Shown here piece after piece: positions 10,570 through 21,185 of a stretch of DNA of 64,000 nt (positions within the stretch are counted from its first letter, which is position 1; the number at the start of each line of letters is the position of its first letter). Both the position numbers and the translations under genes were made by a program. This stretch comes from Nephrocerus scutellatus. Its lineage: Eukaryota > Arthropoda > Insecta > Diptera > Pipunculidae. The DNA is taken from positions 29,995,462 to 30,059,461 of the forward strand of contig OX352763.1 of assembly GCA_947095585.1 (NCBI GenBank), read 5' to 3'. The notes below the pieces were generated by a model, which was not told the DNA's origin, did not search any database, and was given only the letters and a program-made list of their open reading frames with translations.

Positions 10570-11130
10570 ACGTGTGGCTGTCGAAAAACTGAACTGCACC
10601 TGGCGAATCGAAGATAAAAAAGGCCAAGGTGAGTCTGTCGACCAAAAGTTTTTGGGATGCGCGCGATATTATTCACATGATTATCTTGAAAATGGCAAAA
10701 CAATCACCGGCGTATACTACTCTGAGCTGTTGGATCGATTTGACGCCCATTTGAAACTACAGCGGCCGCATTTGGGAAAGAAAAAAGTGATTTTCCACCA
10801 AGAGAATGCACCGGCAGGCATGTCCGCAGTCGCAATAGCAAAATTACATAAATTACGATATGAATTGGTTCCTCATCTCCTTATTCGCCAGACTTGGCCT
10901 CCTCCGACTATTATCTATTTCCAAACCTGAAAAAATGGCTCGTTGGTAAGAGATTTGGTTAGAAGGAGGAAGGAAGTCAGAAGCCTATTTTGAGGTCTTT
11001 AAGAAATATTATTCGGAGGTACCGTAAAATTGGAATGTCATTGCATGAAGTCTATTTATCTTAAAAAAAAAGACTCTGTTGAGAAATAAATTAAATTTTG
11101 CCGAAATAGTTGTGTTTTCTTGCATAGGCT
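10570..11130 (+). pseudogene. mariner transposase, catalytic half (dead)
   Basis: The plus strand encodes the mariner catalytic region: HDYLENGKTITGVYYSELLD, then RPHLGKKKVIFHQENAPAG, MSAVAIAKLHKLRYEL, and after a one-base frame loss near 10,881 YSPDLASSDYYLFPNLKKWL, VGKRFG. Mariner uses a D,D34D triad: the second Asp is in HQDNA and the third in SPDLAPSDY. Here HQDN has become HQEN, which should impair catalysis. Further stops follow VGKRFG. The N-terminal DNA-binding half is absent or unrecognisable. Sequence to about 11,130 probably includes the 3' end of the element. Confidence 0.9.
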
Positions 11131-11189
11131 GATTAGTTTTCAGCCCGCCTTCGTATATATGGGGGCTTCTACAACAAGGATTCGATCAT

Positions 11190-11480
11190 GGCCCCCGTAA
11201 AACATCTCTCCACCAGTCATCACCAGATTTTGAGCCGATGTCATCGAGTTTGGCATCCCTAAACTCATATTTGTTTTTGGCTATCAACTTTATATTCCTA
11301 GTCATCCGACAAATAGTCTTGGCATTTTATTTGGCCATCCATCTAATGGCAGATGGTGTAGTGGGTTTTTGAACTCTAGACAATTTGCAATTACCTGCGT
11401 TAGGATGAAAATTTGATCAGTTGTTGATTTACCACCTGGGATGAAGCCGTTCTGGTATAAGCCAATGATGACTTCAGTGA
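11190..11480 (-). pseudogene. RTE-like reverse transcriptase fragment, internally deleted
   Basis: The minus strand gives YQNGFIPGGKSTTDQIFIL, then LEFKNPLHHLPLDGW (fingers/palm block, usually YQCGFRPGRSTTDQIF). It then jumps at about 11,280 to EFRDAKLDDIGSKSGDDWWR, a C-terminal block that also ends the RTE copy at 28.54 kb. The middle of the enzyme, including the YADD site, is missing. Confidence 0.7.
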
Positions 11481-11549
11481 ATGGGGCTCTCCTGACTTGT
11501 AGGATACGCGGTACTCAACTACGTTTCCAAGATAATTGGTGCACGTTGT

Positions 11550-12880
11550 GATACTCCATTTCTTGTGTTTTGGGGTGCGTTCGATAATGTTAAAAAAGAG
11601 GCTATCAGTGAAGGACTGTCTCTCCTTGAGGTGGACTAGCCTATAAGCAGGCTAATTAATAATATACTTTTAAGCAGGGTTATTAGCACAGAGCTGGGGG
11701 CTTTAACAAAAAAAGACGGGTGGAAAGAGGAACACCACAAGGAGGTGTATTATCCCCTTTCCTATGGAACATAGTGATCAACGGATTACTGTTGAAACTT
11801 GGAAGAGAAGGGGTAAAAGTGGTAGCGTATGCTGATGATGAAGCGTTAGCTGTCTTAGGGAAATACCTTACAACGATTAGGGAGATTATGTAAATCGCTA
11901 AAGCAAGAACTGACGAATCTTGACTAGTGTTATGCTTCGATATGGATTTCCGGACAATAAAAGCCCCTCTAGAGAAGACTTGAAGAGTCAATCTGGAACC
12001 GATATGGAAACTGCACAGTCTTTAACGGATGGGTCTACGCTAGACGGCAGAGTAGGAGCAGGAGTCTTCTGTGACAGGCTCAAAGTAAGCATCTTCGTCC
12101 GACTCGTTAATCACTGCAGCGTATGCCAGGCTAACGTGATAGCGATGGACGAGGTTATGAACTGGTTGAATCATTATTGGTGTCATTTTTTAAGAAGGTT
12201 ATCATTTATATGGCAGTCAGGCGGCGATCAAATCGTTGTTAGCGGATCAGGTTTGGCGTTGAGCTGTGACTCCTCTTTTAACGAGATGTGTGAGCAGTAA
12301 GGCATACGGATCATTTGGGTCCCGGGCGACTCGGATGTGGAAGAGAACTGCAAGGCGGAAGAATTCGCTAGACGTTTTACGACGATGCTACCGTAAGGGG
12401 GAGAGGTGGGGAGGAGGCCTTTTTCGACTGTAACACTTGTGCTTCCCATCTCTTAAATTAGACATTACACTTATAACATATAAAGGCATGTCTGGCCAAT
12501 GCTGGACTTGAAGCGCTCACCTACAAAGTAACCTAAAAGCGGTTGTGGGAATACTGACAGAACACTGCCTCCTCGAAAAACACGGAAAAACAGAAGGATG
12601 GGTGCGGAATACAATGACAATGAGGAGGAAGAAGGGGACAATAGAACATCTTATTTGCTCCTGTCCGGCATTGGTATACAGAAGACACAAATACTTAGGT
12701 AAGCGGTTAATAAATAACCTCTTATATCTCTCGGAAACGGCAAAGTGCGAGACATGCTTCGATTCATAAAGAGCTCGGAATGAATCCTTTAAAAAATGAA
12801 AAGGTATAAGATCCATGTGGTAACAAAAAAAAACCGTTAATGGTCTAAGTGAGCCACCGCAACCTAACCTAACCTCGGGT
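11550..12880 (+). pseudogene. R1/I-type LINE ORF2: RT, RNase H and zinc-knuckle end
   Basis: The plus strand shows the blocks in normal order. Reverse transcriptase motif A-like WGAFDNVKKEAISEGLSLL (about 11,570); RVERGTPQGGVLSPFLWNIV and then VAYADDEALAVLGK (11,715-11,860; active site YADD). RNase H follows with LTDGSTLDGRVGAGVFCD and CQANVIAMDEVMNWL (about 12,010-12,170; the usual QAEV glutamate is replaced by N-V). Then come IWVPGDSDVEENCKAEEFAR (12,310) and a CPAL-type cysteine/histidine tail near 12,540-12,760. Several frame changes and stops make it non-functional. The 3' end is close to ACCTAACCTAACCTC at 12,860-12,875. In live elements ORF2 copies RNA into DNA at the nick. Confidence 0.9.
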
Positions 12881-14390
12881 ACAAGATGCCTCTTCTCCAG
12901 TATTCCGGCATCGTTTCTTCCTTCCATACTTGCACTATTAATTATTCAATGATTGCTGGCTTAAGAGAAGAATTTTGAAGAACCACTGAAAACATGACCG
13001 GCTGAGATTTGCGTTCAATGATTTTGTAACTGCGTCCAAATAGTCAGGACGCAGACGACACTCAATTGTAATAGAAACCACCTTACCACCGGCCGCAGCT
13101 CCATTCTGGTCAGTCAGTTAAGCTTAAGGTAAATGCAATTTAAGACGCTACTTTCCATGAGCATCGTTTCAGTTTCTTCAATTGTCTTTTGTCTGTCATC
13201 GGCGGCGTAAGTAACATCTCTCTTTAATTTAAGAGTAAATCAGTGCTTGCTTCATAATCATAACACTCACTAGCACTGAAAGTGAGTTAGTCAGTATCAA
13301 GAGTGTCTCGAAACGTCATGTGATATTCTGCCTCTACCGTCTATCTCCTGTCCAGCGAGAGGGCAATCATCTAATACACCACACCACGTTGCTCTGCACT
13401 GGACATAATGTACGAAATGAGAATTTTGAGTTTTTCTTTTCGGTGCAGCCAGCAGCAGCATATTCATCGACCAGCACACCACACCGTCCCTTCCTTCATA
13501 ACTCCACAGTTAGTTCATCTTGTTGCAAGTACATTACCGACAGTTGGTTGGTATAATAGATGTTGACTCTAATCTATTGCAACTGTTGTGTTTCTGTCCA
13601 TGTTCCATGTGCATTTAGACATGTAATGTTGGCTGGAAAACTGGAACGCTGTCGGCGTACAGCAGCTAGTGTGATGCGCTTTTGTATACATATACATTGC
13701 CATATTATATGCGAATATGTTTGCTTGTCGCTTGTGGCATGAATAGGTTTTTTTTTTGTTATCAGGTTGGTGCGGCATTTATTGTTGCTTTCAGCTCAAG
13801 TTGTGCGACTATTCGCCTCAGTCGCCACGTCATCTTCTCCGCAATGACTTTACCTTTGCGTTACGCTGCTTTTCCACTGAGCTTCACTTTAGTGAAGTAA
13901 TGTAAAGTTGCGCTACATATGTATGTATGTTATACGTATTGTGTGTAAATAGTTGGATTCATATTCTCATTACTGGTCATTCACCTCTCTTGTTGCCAGA
14001 CATACATTATGTTCATACGAGCATACTTACAAATGTGCCAATAGTAATTCGTATATTCTACGATTTTCTTATCCATTTTTTGTTGTTGTTGTTGTTTTGT
14101 TTTGGTATGCTGTTGCTGTTTGCAAGTGATCTGTGGGCCTACTACAACACAACACTACGATCTGCCAATGACTAGAAGCCATTTAGACATAAGTTCCACC
14201 ATAAATGGGCTAATGGTGGTTTTTCGCATACTTTCTAAACTTTGATGGCTTGCCAAATAAATAAATGGAGGCTCGAATTTATTTCAATATTTTTTGTTAT
14301 CGTCTTCCAATTAAATGTTTTGTAATCATTTTGGGCCAATCAGGCAGATAAGTGAGTGGGTCAGCTCATGATGTTGACGATTAGGCTGTC
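12880..14390. other. Non-coding DNA, no gene recognised
   Basis: No transposon motif or clear exon. Features are ATGTATGTATGT near 13,920 and (GTT)n at about 14,080-14,096. Some open frames of 60-80 codons occur but are compositionally random. Confidence 0.45.
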
Positions 14391-14399
14391 AGCCGAGAA

Positions 14400-14955
14400 T
14401 TTGAGAAAGTTAAGGCAAAGAAAATGCAAGGGCTTTTACCAATTGAGCTCAAGTCTGAATGACAAGAGAACAGAATTTCCGGTAGCATGATCAGAAGGCC
14501 AGAAACGTTCTGTAGAAATGGAAGCAAATCACAAAGAAAATGTTTGCGATCTACTACATAGGATTGAGTAGAAGTGTTCTAAACATGTCATTTCAGAATG
14601 ATATGACATCTACGGAAATTGTGGCTAGAAGAGCATGACAGCTGATATGACATCTACTGAAATTGTGGCTAGAAGAGCATGACAGCTGATATGACATCTA
14701 CGGAAATTGTGGCTAGAAGAGCATGACAGCTGCAGGCTGTGCGGAGAAATAAAGGAAACCCCTGATCATCTTTTTGACGAATGTGGAGCTAATATCTGAC
14801 TATGCCTTCACTATTGAGACGCGATCTCGGAGTCTGGACGGCTTTCTCTAAATCCATACCACTAGATTCTTAAGAGCATTTGATATGGGAGGGATGCTGA
14901 TGATATAATGATCGCGTTTACGCAATCCTTAGGGCTCGAGTCGGCGGAACCGCAA
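14400..14955 (+). pseudogene. C-terminal remnant of an RNase-H LINE with 44-bp triplication
   Basis: At 14,726-14,800 the plus strand reads SCRLCGEIKETPDHLFDECG, a CxxC...H...C knuckle that closes ORF2 in R1/I-type elements. MPSLLRRDLGVWTAF then resembles the PxLxxxRxxxLG tail. Upstream, a 44-bp unit starting ATGACATCTACGGAAATTG is present three times in tandem at 14,603-14,734 with one base difference, an internal duplication unlike anything in the parent protein. The fragment ends in the (CT)n tract at 14,961. Confidence 0.6.
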
Positions 14956-14960
14956 TCTAG

Positions 14961-15005
<45 letters not shown>

Positions 15006-15070
15006 GCTTTCACTCTCTCTTGATATATTCCTATCTGTCTCTGTCCCCCTCCCTCTCTCTCTTCTCGATA
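14961..15070. repeat. (CT)n microsatellite
   Basis: A pure CT run to about 15,002, then CT-rich sequence with TCTCGATATATTCC motifs that recur at 15,060-15,075 and 15,315. Confidence 0.95.
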
Positions 15071-15299
15071 TATTCCTTCATCTTTCTCAATATATTACTA
15101 TATGTGGAGTGTGGAGAAAAAAGTTACCCCCCCCCCTCCCCTTGTGGTAACCTCGTCAACCTACAAAACTCTGATTGAGTGCATTCAAAGGCGAAGCTCA
15201 CCATTCCGCCATAGGGACGACAACACGAAAGAAATAGACGAAGAAGAAAAAATATAACAGAAATAATAAAAAGTTATTGCGAATAATAAAGTGATATGA

Positions 15300-15440
15300 A
15301 AATGGTTCTCTTTCACGATATATTCCTCTTCTCTTTTTCCCCTCTCTCTCTCTCTCTATTTCTCTCTTACTTTCCTTCTCTCTCTCAATTTTTCTCCTTG
15401 ATCTCTTCCTTTCTCCTTCTCCATGCCTCTCTTCCTCTGT
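15300..15440. repeat. CT-rich low-complexity tract
   Basis: Imperfect CTCTCTTT/TTCCTCTC repeats. The minus strand encodes an Arg/Glu-rich frame that is an artefact. Confidence 0.85.
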
Positions 15441-15464
15441 CACTCTTCCGGTGACAATACTTTC

Positions 15465-15645
15465 TATTAAAATTTGAGGCCCCTCGGACCTCGGGTTCGG
15501 TGGGCTCCCATACAAATATTTTACAAAATGTACCCGATTTTCTTTAAATTTTGTACACATGTGTGTCTTCGATGGAAAACACTTTTTGTACAAATTTGGA
15601 CCGATCGGCCCCTTGGGGACCCCAATATACAATTTTTAAATATCG
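15465..15645 (+). repeat. Monomer of ~122-bp tandem family
   Basis: TGAGGCCCCTCGG, TACCCGATTTTCTTTAAATT, GTACACATGTGTGTCTTCGA and GGACCGATCGGCCCC have the same order of motifs as the array at 55.9-56.9 kb (GGGCCCTGAGGCC, CCGATTTTATTCAAATTTT, CTCCGATGGACAAAACTTTT). Confidence 0.75.
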
Positions 15646-15825
15646 CTTTATCGCATCAGATCACGGCAAAGTCTGAGCTCTGTGCTTTGTGAGCATCGCT
15701 GTTCGCTGCCGCTGCGTAATTTGGTGGATGATTTTGCCACAAGACGAGCACGCAGTGTGTGTGTCTGTATCTCCGATTAGAGAATTTACAAGAAAAATTT
15801 TAATTTTTATGGGTTGTTTTTTTAC

Positions 15826-15997
15826 ATCTCTTTCTCACTTTCTCGCTCTGCCCCGCTTTCTCCCGCTCTCTCTTCCTCTCTCGCTCCGTCTCTTTATCTC
15901 CCTTTCTCTCTCTGTTTCTATCTTTCTCTCTCTGTTTCTATCTTTCGCACTTTCCCCTCTCTCTTTCTCTCTCACTCTCACTCTCTATTTATCTCTT

Positions 15998-16035
<38 letters not shown>

Positions 16036-16215
16036 TCTATCTTTCTCTCACTCTCTCTTTCTCCCACTCTCTCTTTCTCTTTATCTTTCTTTTTTCCTAT
16101 ACCTTTCTCTATCTTTCTCTATATATTTCTCTCTTTCTATCTCTCGTTCTCTCTCTCTCTTTCTCTCTTTACCTCTCTGTCTCAGTGTCTCTATCTCTTC
16201 CTCTCTCCCCCTCTC
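15826..16215. repeat. 390-bp CT-rich polypyrimidine block
   Basis: Almost uninterrupted pyrimidines (CTCTCTTTCTCT, TTTCTATCTTTCTCTC, etc.). Long Ser/Leu/Phe open frames across it (for example 15,689-16,342) are artefacts of composition. Such GA/CT tracts can bind GAGA-factor in flies, but nothing here shows that they do. Confidence 0.95.
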
Positions 16216-16427
16216 GATCTCTTCCTTCCTCTATCTCCATCGATATCTTCCCATTTCTCGCGCTCTTTCTTCTTTTGTTTGTAGTTCTTTCTCCCTCGAT
16301 ATATCCATATCAGTATATATGTTTCTATATCACTCTTATTAGATGTGACGTCATCGAAAAATACGGTCCCTTATACTGATAGATAATTTTAGACCTATGA
16401 TTATTTCGTAAAGCTAAATATTAACAT

Positions 16428-16462
16428 TTTATCTAATTTTTTTTTCTTTTTAGGTAAGTGCC
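16428..16462 (+). promoter_or_regulatory. Candidate recursive splice site (ratchet point)
   Basis: A run of T interrupted by one C leads straight into TTTTTAG and then GTAAGTG, placing a 3' splice site and a consensus 5' splice site back to back between 16,453 and 16,454. A CTAAT branch-point-like motif lies at about 16,433-16,437, a normal distance upstream. In Drosophila this AG|GTAAGT arrangement after a polypyrimidine tract marks zero-length exons used to remove very long introns in steps. The -3 base is T, where C is more usual. If real, the transcript runs on the plus strand and this is deep intron sequence. Confidence 0.6.
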
Positions 16463-17480
16463 ACGCCACGATTAATTTTGATGAACAATAATTGAAAGCG
16501 ACCTCTTGTCACCTTTACTCTACCCTCTAGTTACTCTGTGAGTATAACTTTTTTTTAATTATTTTACAAATCTTGTCCCGCGAATAGTCAGTCGTTCAGG
16601 GAAAGTGCGCCAATTGCTCTCGAAAAAGACGGAATTTCCGTTTTACGCAAATCAACAATTCAGTAGCTATCCGGCTAGGAGTTGCCGCTATCCAAACTAA
16701 ACTTTCCTCAATTGACCAACTCAATTACCACAACAATTCTTATGACTAAGTTCCTTGCGTTTGTTCGTCGCATGCCAACAATACATTTAACATTTTTCTG
16801 TCCGCCGTTTTCGTCGGTTCAATCCGCATCGCTATTTCTTGAGTTAAGTTCTTTTGAGGAGTCATCAATCCATCCAGCTGCTGGTATAAGTATGGCATCG
16901 GTAATATCTGTGCCTTTCTCTCTCAAGTATATTCCGTACCGCTAGCGGGCGCAAATTAAATGTGGCGTGTGTGGCGGAGTGGTGACGACGATTGCACAAG
17001 AAATAACGAATACAAAGCACAGCAGGCAGCGGCAAGCGTAAAATCATTTCATCTCTGTTCGCCACACGCGAGACGCTAATCCTGACTGTCAGACAGAATT
17101 TCATGATGATGATCAGGATGTTGTCGGTGCGGTGAAGAGGGGGAGGAGTAGTAGTACGAAATAACAATCGGTATTGGTTGGGTTTATTAATGTTTTTGTC
17201 TGTTTGTCTGTTCGACATAGTATGCTGTGTGTTCGCTTTTCCAGTTCGCGCTCTGTTTTGTGCAGACTTTATTTGTTAGCAGTGGATGTGTGTGTGGGTT
17301 GAAGCTTTCCTATCTGCTGCTGCAGTACACAAATAAAAGGAAAGCAGAAGGACCACCATGGAAATCAAATCAACAAAAGGGACACAAATGGAGAAGAGAA
17401 CGTCATCGTCTACGCGCAAGATTTGAATTTGGGTTTTTGCCATTTTGCATATTCGTATGCATATCCTTCACACAGGTGGA
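16463..17480. other. Non-coding, single-copy-like
   Basis: No gene recognised. Sequence complexity is higher than in the flanking low-complexity blocks. Confidence 0.45.
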
Positions 17481-17499
17481 TTGTGTTGTCCCTCTCTTA

Positions 17500-18480
17500 C
17501 TTACCCCTTCCCATGCTCTACCTCACTATTACTCTTCCCAATCTCCATCAGTCTACCTGCTTCTTGACTATACCCTCCCCTGAATCTACCCTACTCTGAT
17601 TCTATCCACCCCATTACACTACTATCTCCGACTCTACCCTCACCTTTACACTTCCCTTCCCAGACTCTACTCTACCACCGACTCACTTTCCCTCCAACAC
17701 TACTTTTGCCCTCAAATTACTCTCCTCAGATAATACTTTCCCTCAGACAATACTTTCCCCTCGACTCTGTTCTTCTTTCCCACTACTTTCCCCCGCCATT
17801 ACTCACCCCTCCCCCTAGATACTACTCTCCCTTAGACATTATTCTCCCCCGGACACTGCTCTTTCCCGGAACTACTCTTCTTCCCCTTACAGTACTCTCC
17901 CCCCATACCTCTGATTAACACTACACTCCTCTTACACTACCCTTCCCTTACTATACTCTGCCATCAACTCTAATCGTAACCCGGCAATACTGTTCCCCTG
18001 GCAATACTCTTCCCCTGACACAACACCCCGCCTACAATACTCTACCCTCTACACTACTCTACCACCGACATTGCTCTTCTTTCCCTGACACTACTCTCCC
18101 CTCGACATAGCTCTTCTTTCCCTGACACTACTCTCCCCCCAACATACTCTTCTTCCCTTGACACTACTATTCTTCCCCTGGCACTACTCTTCTTCCCTTG
18201 ACACTAATCTTCTCTTTCCCTGACACTACCCTCCCCCGACGGTACTCTTCCTCTGACACTACTTTTCCTTAAACTTTCCTCCCAACTCTACCACCAACTC
18301 CACCACCAATTCTACACAGAATTCTACCACCAACTCTACCCCTAACTCTACTCCCAATTCTACTGCCCCCGGCATTACCATTCCACAGACATTACTCGCC
18401 CCCGGCATTACCCTTCCACAGACATTACTCGCCCCCGACTCTGCTCTCCTTCGACTCTATCCCTGGCTTTACCCAATCTT
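17500..18480 (+). repeat. ~1-kb pyrimidine-rich minisatellite (GACACTACTCTTCCCC-like)
   Basis: Blocks such as CTTCTTTCCCTGACACTACT, CTCCCCTCGACA, ACTCTACCACCAACTC and GCATTACCCTTCCACAGACA recur irregularly. Repeat spacing is mostly 15-35 bp and homogenised only locally; for example two near-identical copies of CCCCGGCATTACC...CCACAGACATTACTCG lie at 18,367-18,432. It is G-poor, has no consistent frame, and resembles in style (not in motif) the CTCAAGACC arrays. Confidence 0.85.
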
Positions 18481-20300
18481 TTATTCACGTCGCCGTCTAT
18501 ATCCTTCAATCCAACACTGCAACTAATCGAAGGCCATAAGCTTTTTAACCTGATTTCCTAGCGTGCTCTTTTTCGGGGGAATTCTGACAAAATGCGTACA
18601 TACGTAATCTCACGACAAAGCGTCACAAGCGCGGCGGCATCACAATCGCCCGTCGCAATGCGTCGCACTCTTGTTGCTAAGGGCCATTGTCGTCGTTGTC
18701 GCCATCGCCGTTGTGTCATGGTTTTTTGCTTCTGCCACACGAAGTTATTTTGTTGGTTCTTTGTTGCGCGCCGCCGCCTTCATTTTAATTGAATGATATA
18801 CATAGGCAGAGAAGAGAATTTTGTATCCCTTTGTTGGGGCCTTCTGGTTGATTCTTGTGGAGCAGGAGGAGAAGGAGATGGAGGTGTACGTTCGTACTTG
18901 GTGCATTGATTTAACGCGTTGACTGACTGACTGGTTATCTTGATTGCATTTTCATTTTAATTCTATCTTTTGTTGTTGTTGTTGTTGTTGTTGTTGGTGT
19001 TGTTGTTGTGTTGTGAGTTTTTATTCCCGTCTGATTCCGTTTAAATCATTGAAGAATGTATCGCAGCACAACCAACAATCAGTTTTTGGGGTGCGGCTGG
19101 CCAAACTCCTCCATAGACCACCGCATGTCGTCGACATCTTGCCAATAGATTTTTTTATTTGCATTTGCAGGTATCAGGTATGTACTCCTTCGTGCGTATG
19201 TCTATATACATATATGTGTGCGTGAAATTGTTTCATTTTTATTTATTTATTTTTTTCACCTTTTTTATGAAAATTCTTCCTTTATCCGTACTTCCTGATA
19301 TCACACCAGCACGTAAGAAGGAGTACCTCATACCAACATTCCATCTTATGATATTTATACGACGGATGGGGGGATGGTCGGTTGCGCACTGCCCGCCATT
19401 TCGTACCACTTTTGTTGCCTTGTTGTTGTCCTTTTCCGATTTTAACAGATTCCCATCGCTTCTCCGTCTGTCCGTCATGCAGTTGCTATGGTGCACTTTA
19501 GCTTCTTCGCCCCACCGTCAATAACAATTCCAAGTGCATTTTCAGTTGTAAGCAGATGATGTGCGAAAGCAAAATAATAAATTTCTCGAACTGACACATG
19601 CGTTTTAGCTGCAAGTTGAGTTTACTTTTTTTTTAATTCAAAGTTCCCAATGGAAAATTTAAACCCAACGCAAGAACAACGACCACATACATGATTCTTT
19701 GCTTTGAAACTTTTGTTTTTTCTTTTTACCCCCCCCCCCCCAGATGTGGTTTGGTTGTGTGCGAGTTTGTCTGCGCGTAGTGAGAGTGGGGGTTTAACTG
19801 ATTGTTCTTAGTTATGGCATTGACGAACATGCTTCGAGGCTGAATTACTATAGAGGTACCACATAACTTGGAAGGACTTTTTCAATTACAACAATACGTT
19901 CCACAAATGACACACCCATCCATCATCGGTGGTGGGTTAGTAGTGTGACCTTTAGAACTTTACTTAACAATAAATTACTTTGTCTTCAAGTTATAGCACC
20001 TATCCTTAAGCACTGCTTCAGCAAGTAATACGGTCTTATTATGTGATGTTACGTCACCAGAAGACGTTGCGTAACACTTTCAGAATTTTTGTACGTTTGG
20101 TTGATGTATGTCCAGTCCATCCAACTGAAATGCTGAGTGTGCTTCTTTCTGTTTTCTTCTATGTTCTTAATGAACCAACAATCGAGCGGCATGGCAATTT
20201 CTATAATATTGGTGCGAAACAAAAAGAGCTGTTATTCTTTTTTGTTATACAGGATGTTTCACGTAGAAAGGCCAGGAGGCAACGAATTTAGTTTACTAGG
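18481..20300. other. Non-coding DNA with (GTT)n and poly-C
   Basis: No gene recognised. A (GTT)n tract lies at 18,968-19,012 and a run of about 12 C at 19,730-19,741. At 19,150-19,188 a 3'-splice-like TTTGCATTTGCAG is followed by GTATCAG and GTATGT. A transposon-end-like ACAGGATGTTTCACGTAG is at about 20,250. Confidence 0.45.
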
Positions 20301-20302
20301 AT

Positions 20303-20546
20303 ACTAGCTGTTTTCGAGCGCTTCGCTACCCGCACACATGAACCCCCGGCACATAACGTTTTCCAACCCTCCAATAATATAACATTAAGAATTTCATAAA
20401 AATCGGTTTGTAAATGGGGTTGATGGTAACATTTTACATTCCCCTTCCAGGGACTGTCAAGCTCGGGGGTATGTGTGGCTATTATAGCCTATAACCATGC
20501 TCCACCTGCCAATAATACATATAATATACATATAATAATATAGGAT
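20303..20546 (+). mobile_element. Short interspersed element with CTAG/CCCG head
   Basis: It begins ACTAGCTGTTTTCGAGCG followed by CGCTACCCGC and ends ATAATAATATAGGAT. This head and tail match the pattern seen more completely at 61,958-62,404 (CTAG...GCGCTACCCGG to TAATATTAGTATGGAT). Elements with such ends are common in insect genomes. I do not assign a class. It lies 34 bp upstream of the 119-bp minisatellite. Confidence 0.5.
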
Positions 20547-20579
20547 GAGTAAAGTGTGATAGGAGAATAAAAACTCACT

Positions 20580-21180
20580 CCTTATGTTCGTTTGGTGCTC
20601 CGATGAGTTTTTTTTTGAACCGTTAGGTGGCGCTGGAGTCGAGATATTTACGAAAATTTGTCTTGATGGTTGGATTTGGTTCATATTCACACCGTATGTC
20701 CGTTTGGTGCTTAGATAAGTTTAAGTTATTTTTGGACCAGTTAGATGCCGCTGGAGTCCGAGATATTTACGAAAATTTGTGTTTGTGTTTGGATTTGGCT
20801 CATATTCACACCATATGTTCGTTTGGTGCTTCGATAAGTTTAAGTTATTTTTGGACCAGTTAGATGGCGCTGGAGTCCGAGATATTTACGAAAATTTGTG
20901 TTTGTGTTTGGATTTGGCTCATATTCACACCATATATTCGTTTGGTGCTTCGATAAGTTTAAGTTATTTTTGGACCAGTTAGATGGCGCTGGAGTCCGAG
21001 ATATTTACGAAAATTTGTGTTTGTGTTTGGATTTGGCTCATATTCACACCATATGTTCATTTGGTGTTTCAATAAGTTTAAGCTTTTTTGTACCCGTTAA
21101 GTGGCGCTGAAGTCGAGATATTAACGAACATTTTTGTTTACGGTTGTACTTGGTTTATATTCACACCATATGTTCGTTTG
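20580..21180 (+). repeat. 119-bp minisatellite, five units
   Basis: Units anchored on GTTCGTTTGGTGCT recur at about 20,590, 20,702, 20,821, 20,940, 21,059 and 21,176, periods 112, 119, 119, 119 and 117. The three central units are nearly identical, a sign of recent homogenisation. Each contains TGGCGCTGGAGTC, GAGATATTTACGAAAATTTG and CATATTCACACC. It is the reverse-complement sister of the array at 1-610. Open frames through it shift between units because 119 is not a multiple of three, so they are not proteins. Confidence 0.93.
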
Positions 21181-21185
21181 CTCAG

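Noticed and set aside
10212..10703. 163-codon minus-strand frame across the transposase junction
   Set aside because: It is out of frame with the recognisable transposase blocks on both sides (QQDG...SCDL on minus, mariner on plus).
12517..12927. 136-codon minus-strand frame
   Set aside because: Antisense to the C-terminal region of the R1/I-type LINE, whose plus-strand motifs are clear.
15689..16342. 217-codon Ser/Leu/Phe-rich plus-strand frame resembling a membrane protein
   Set aside because: Pure consequence of the CT repeat; an overlapping second frame is open for the same reason.
20627..21110. Three overlapping ~70-codon frames with near-identical peptides
   Set aside because: They are the 119-bp minisatellite read in shifting frames; not a repeat protein.
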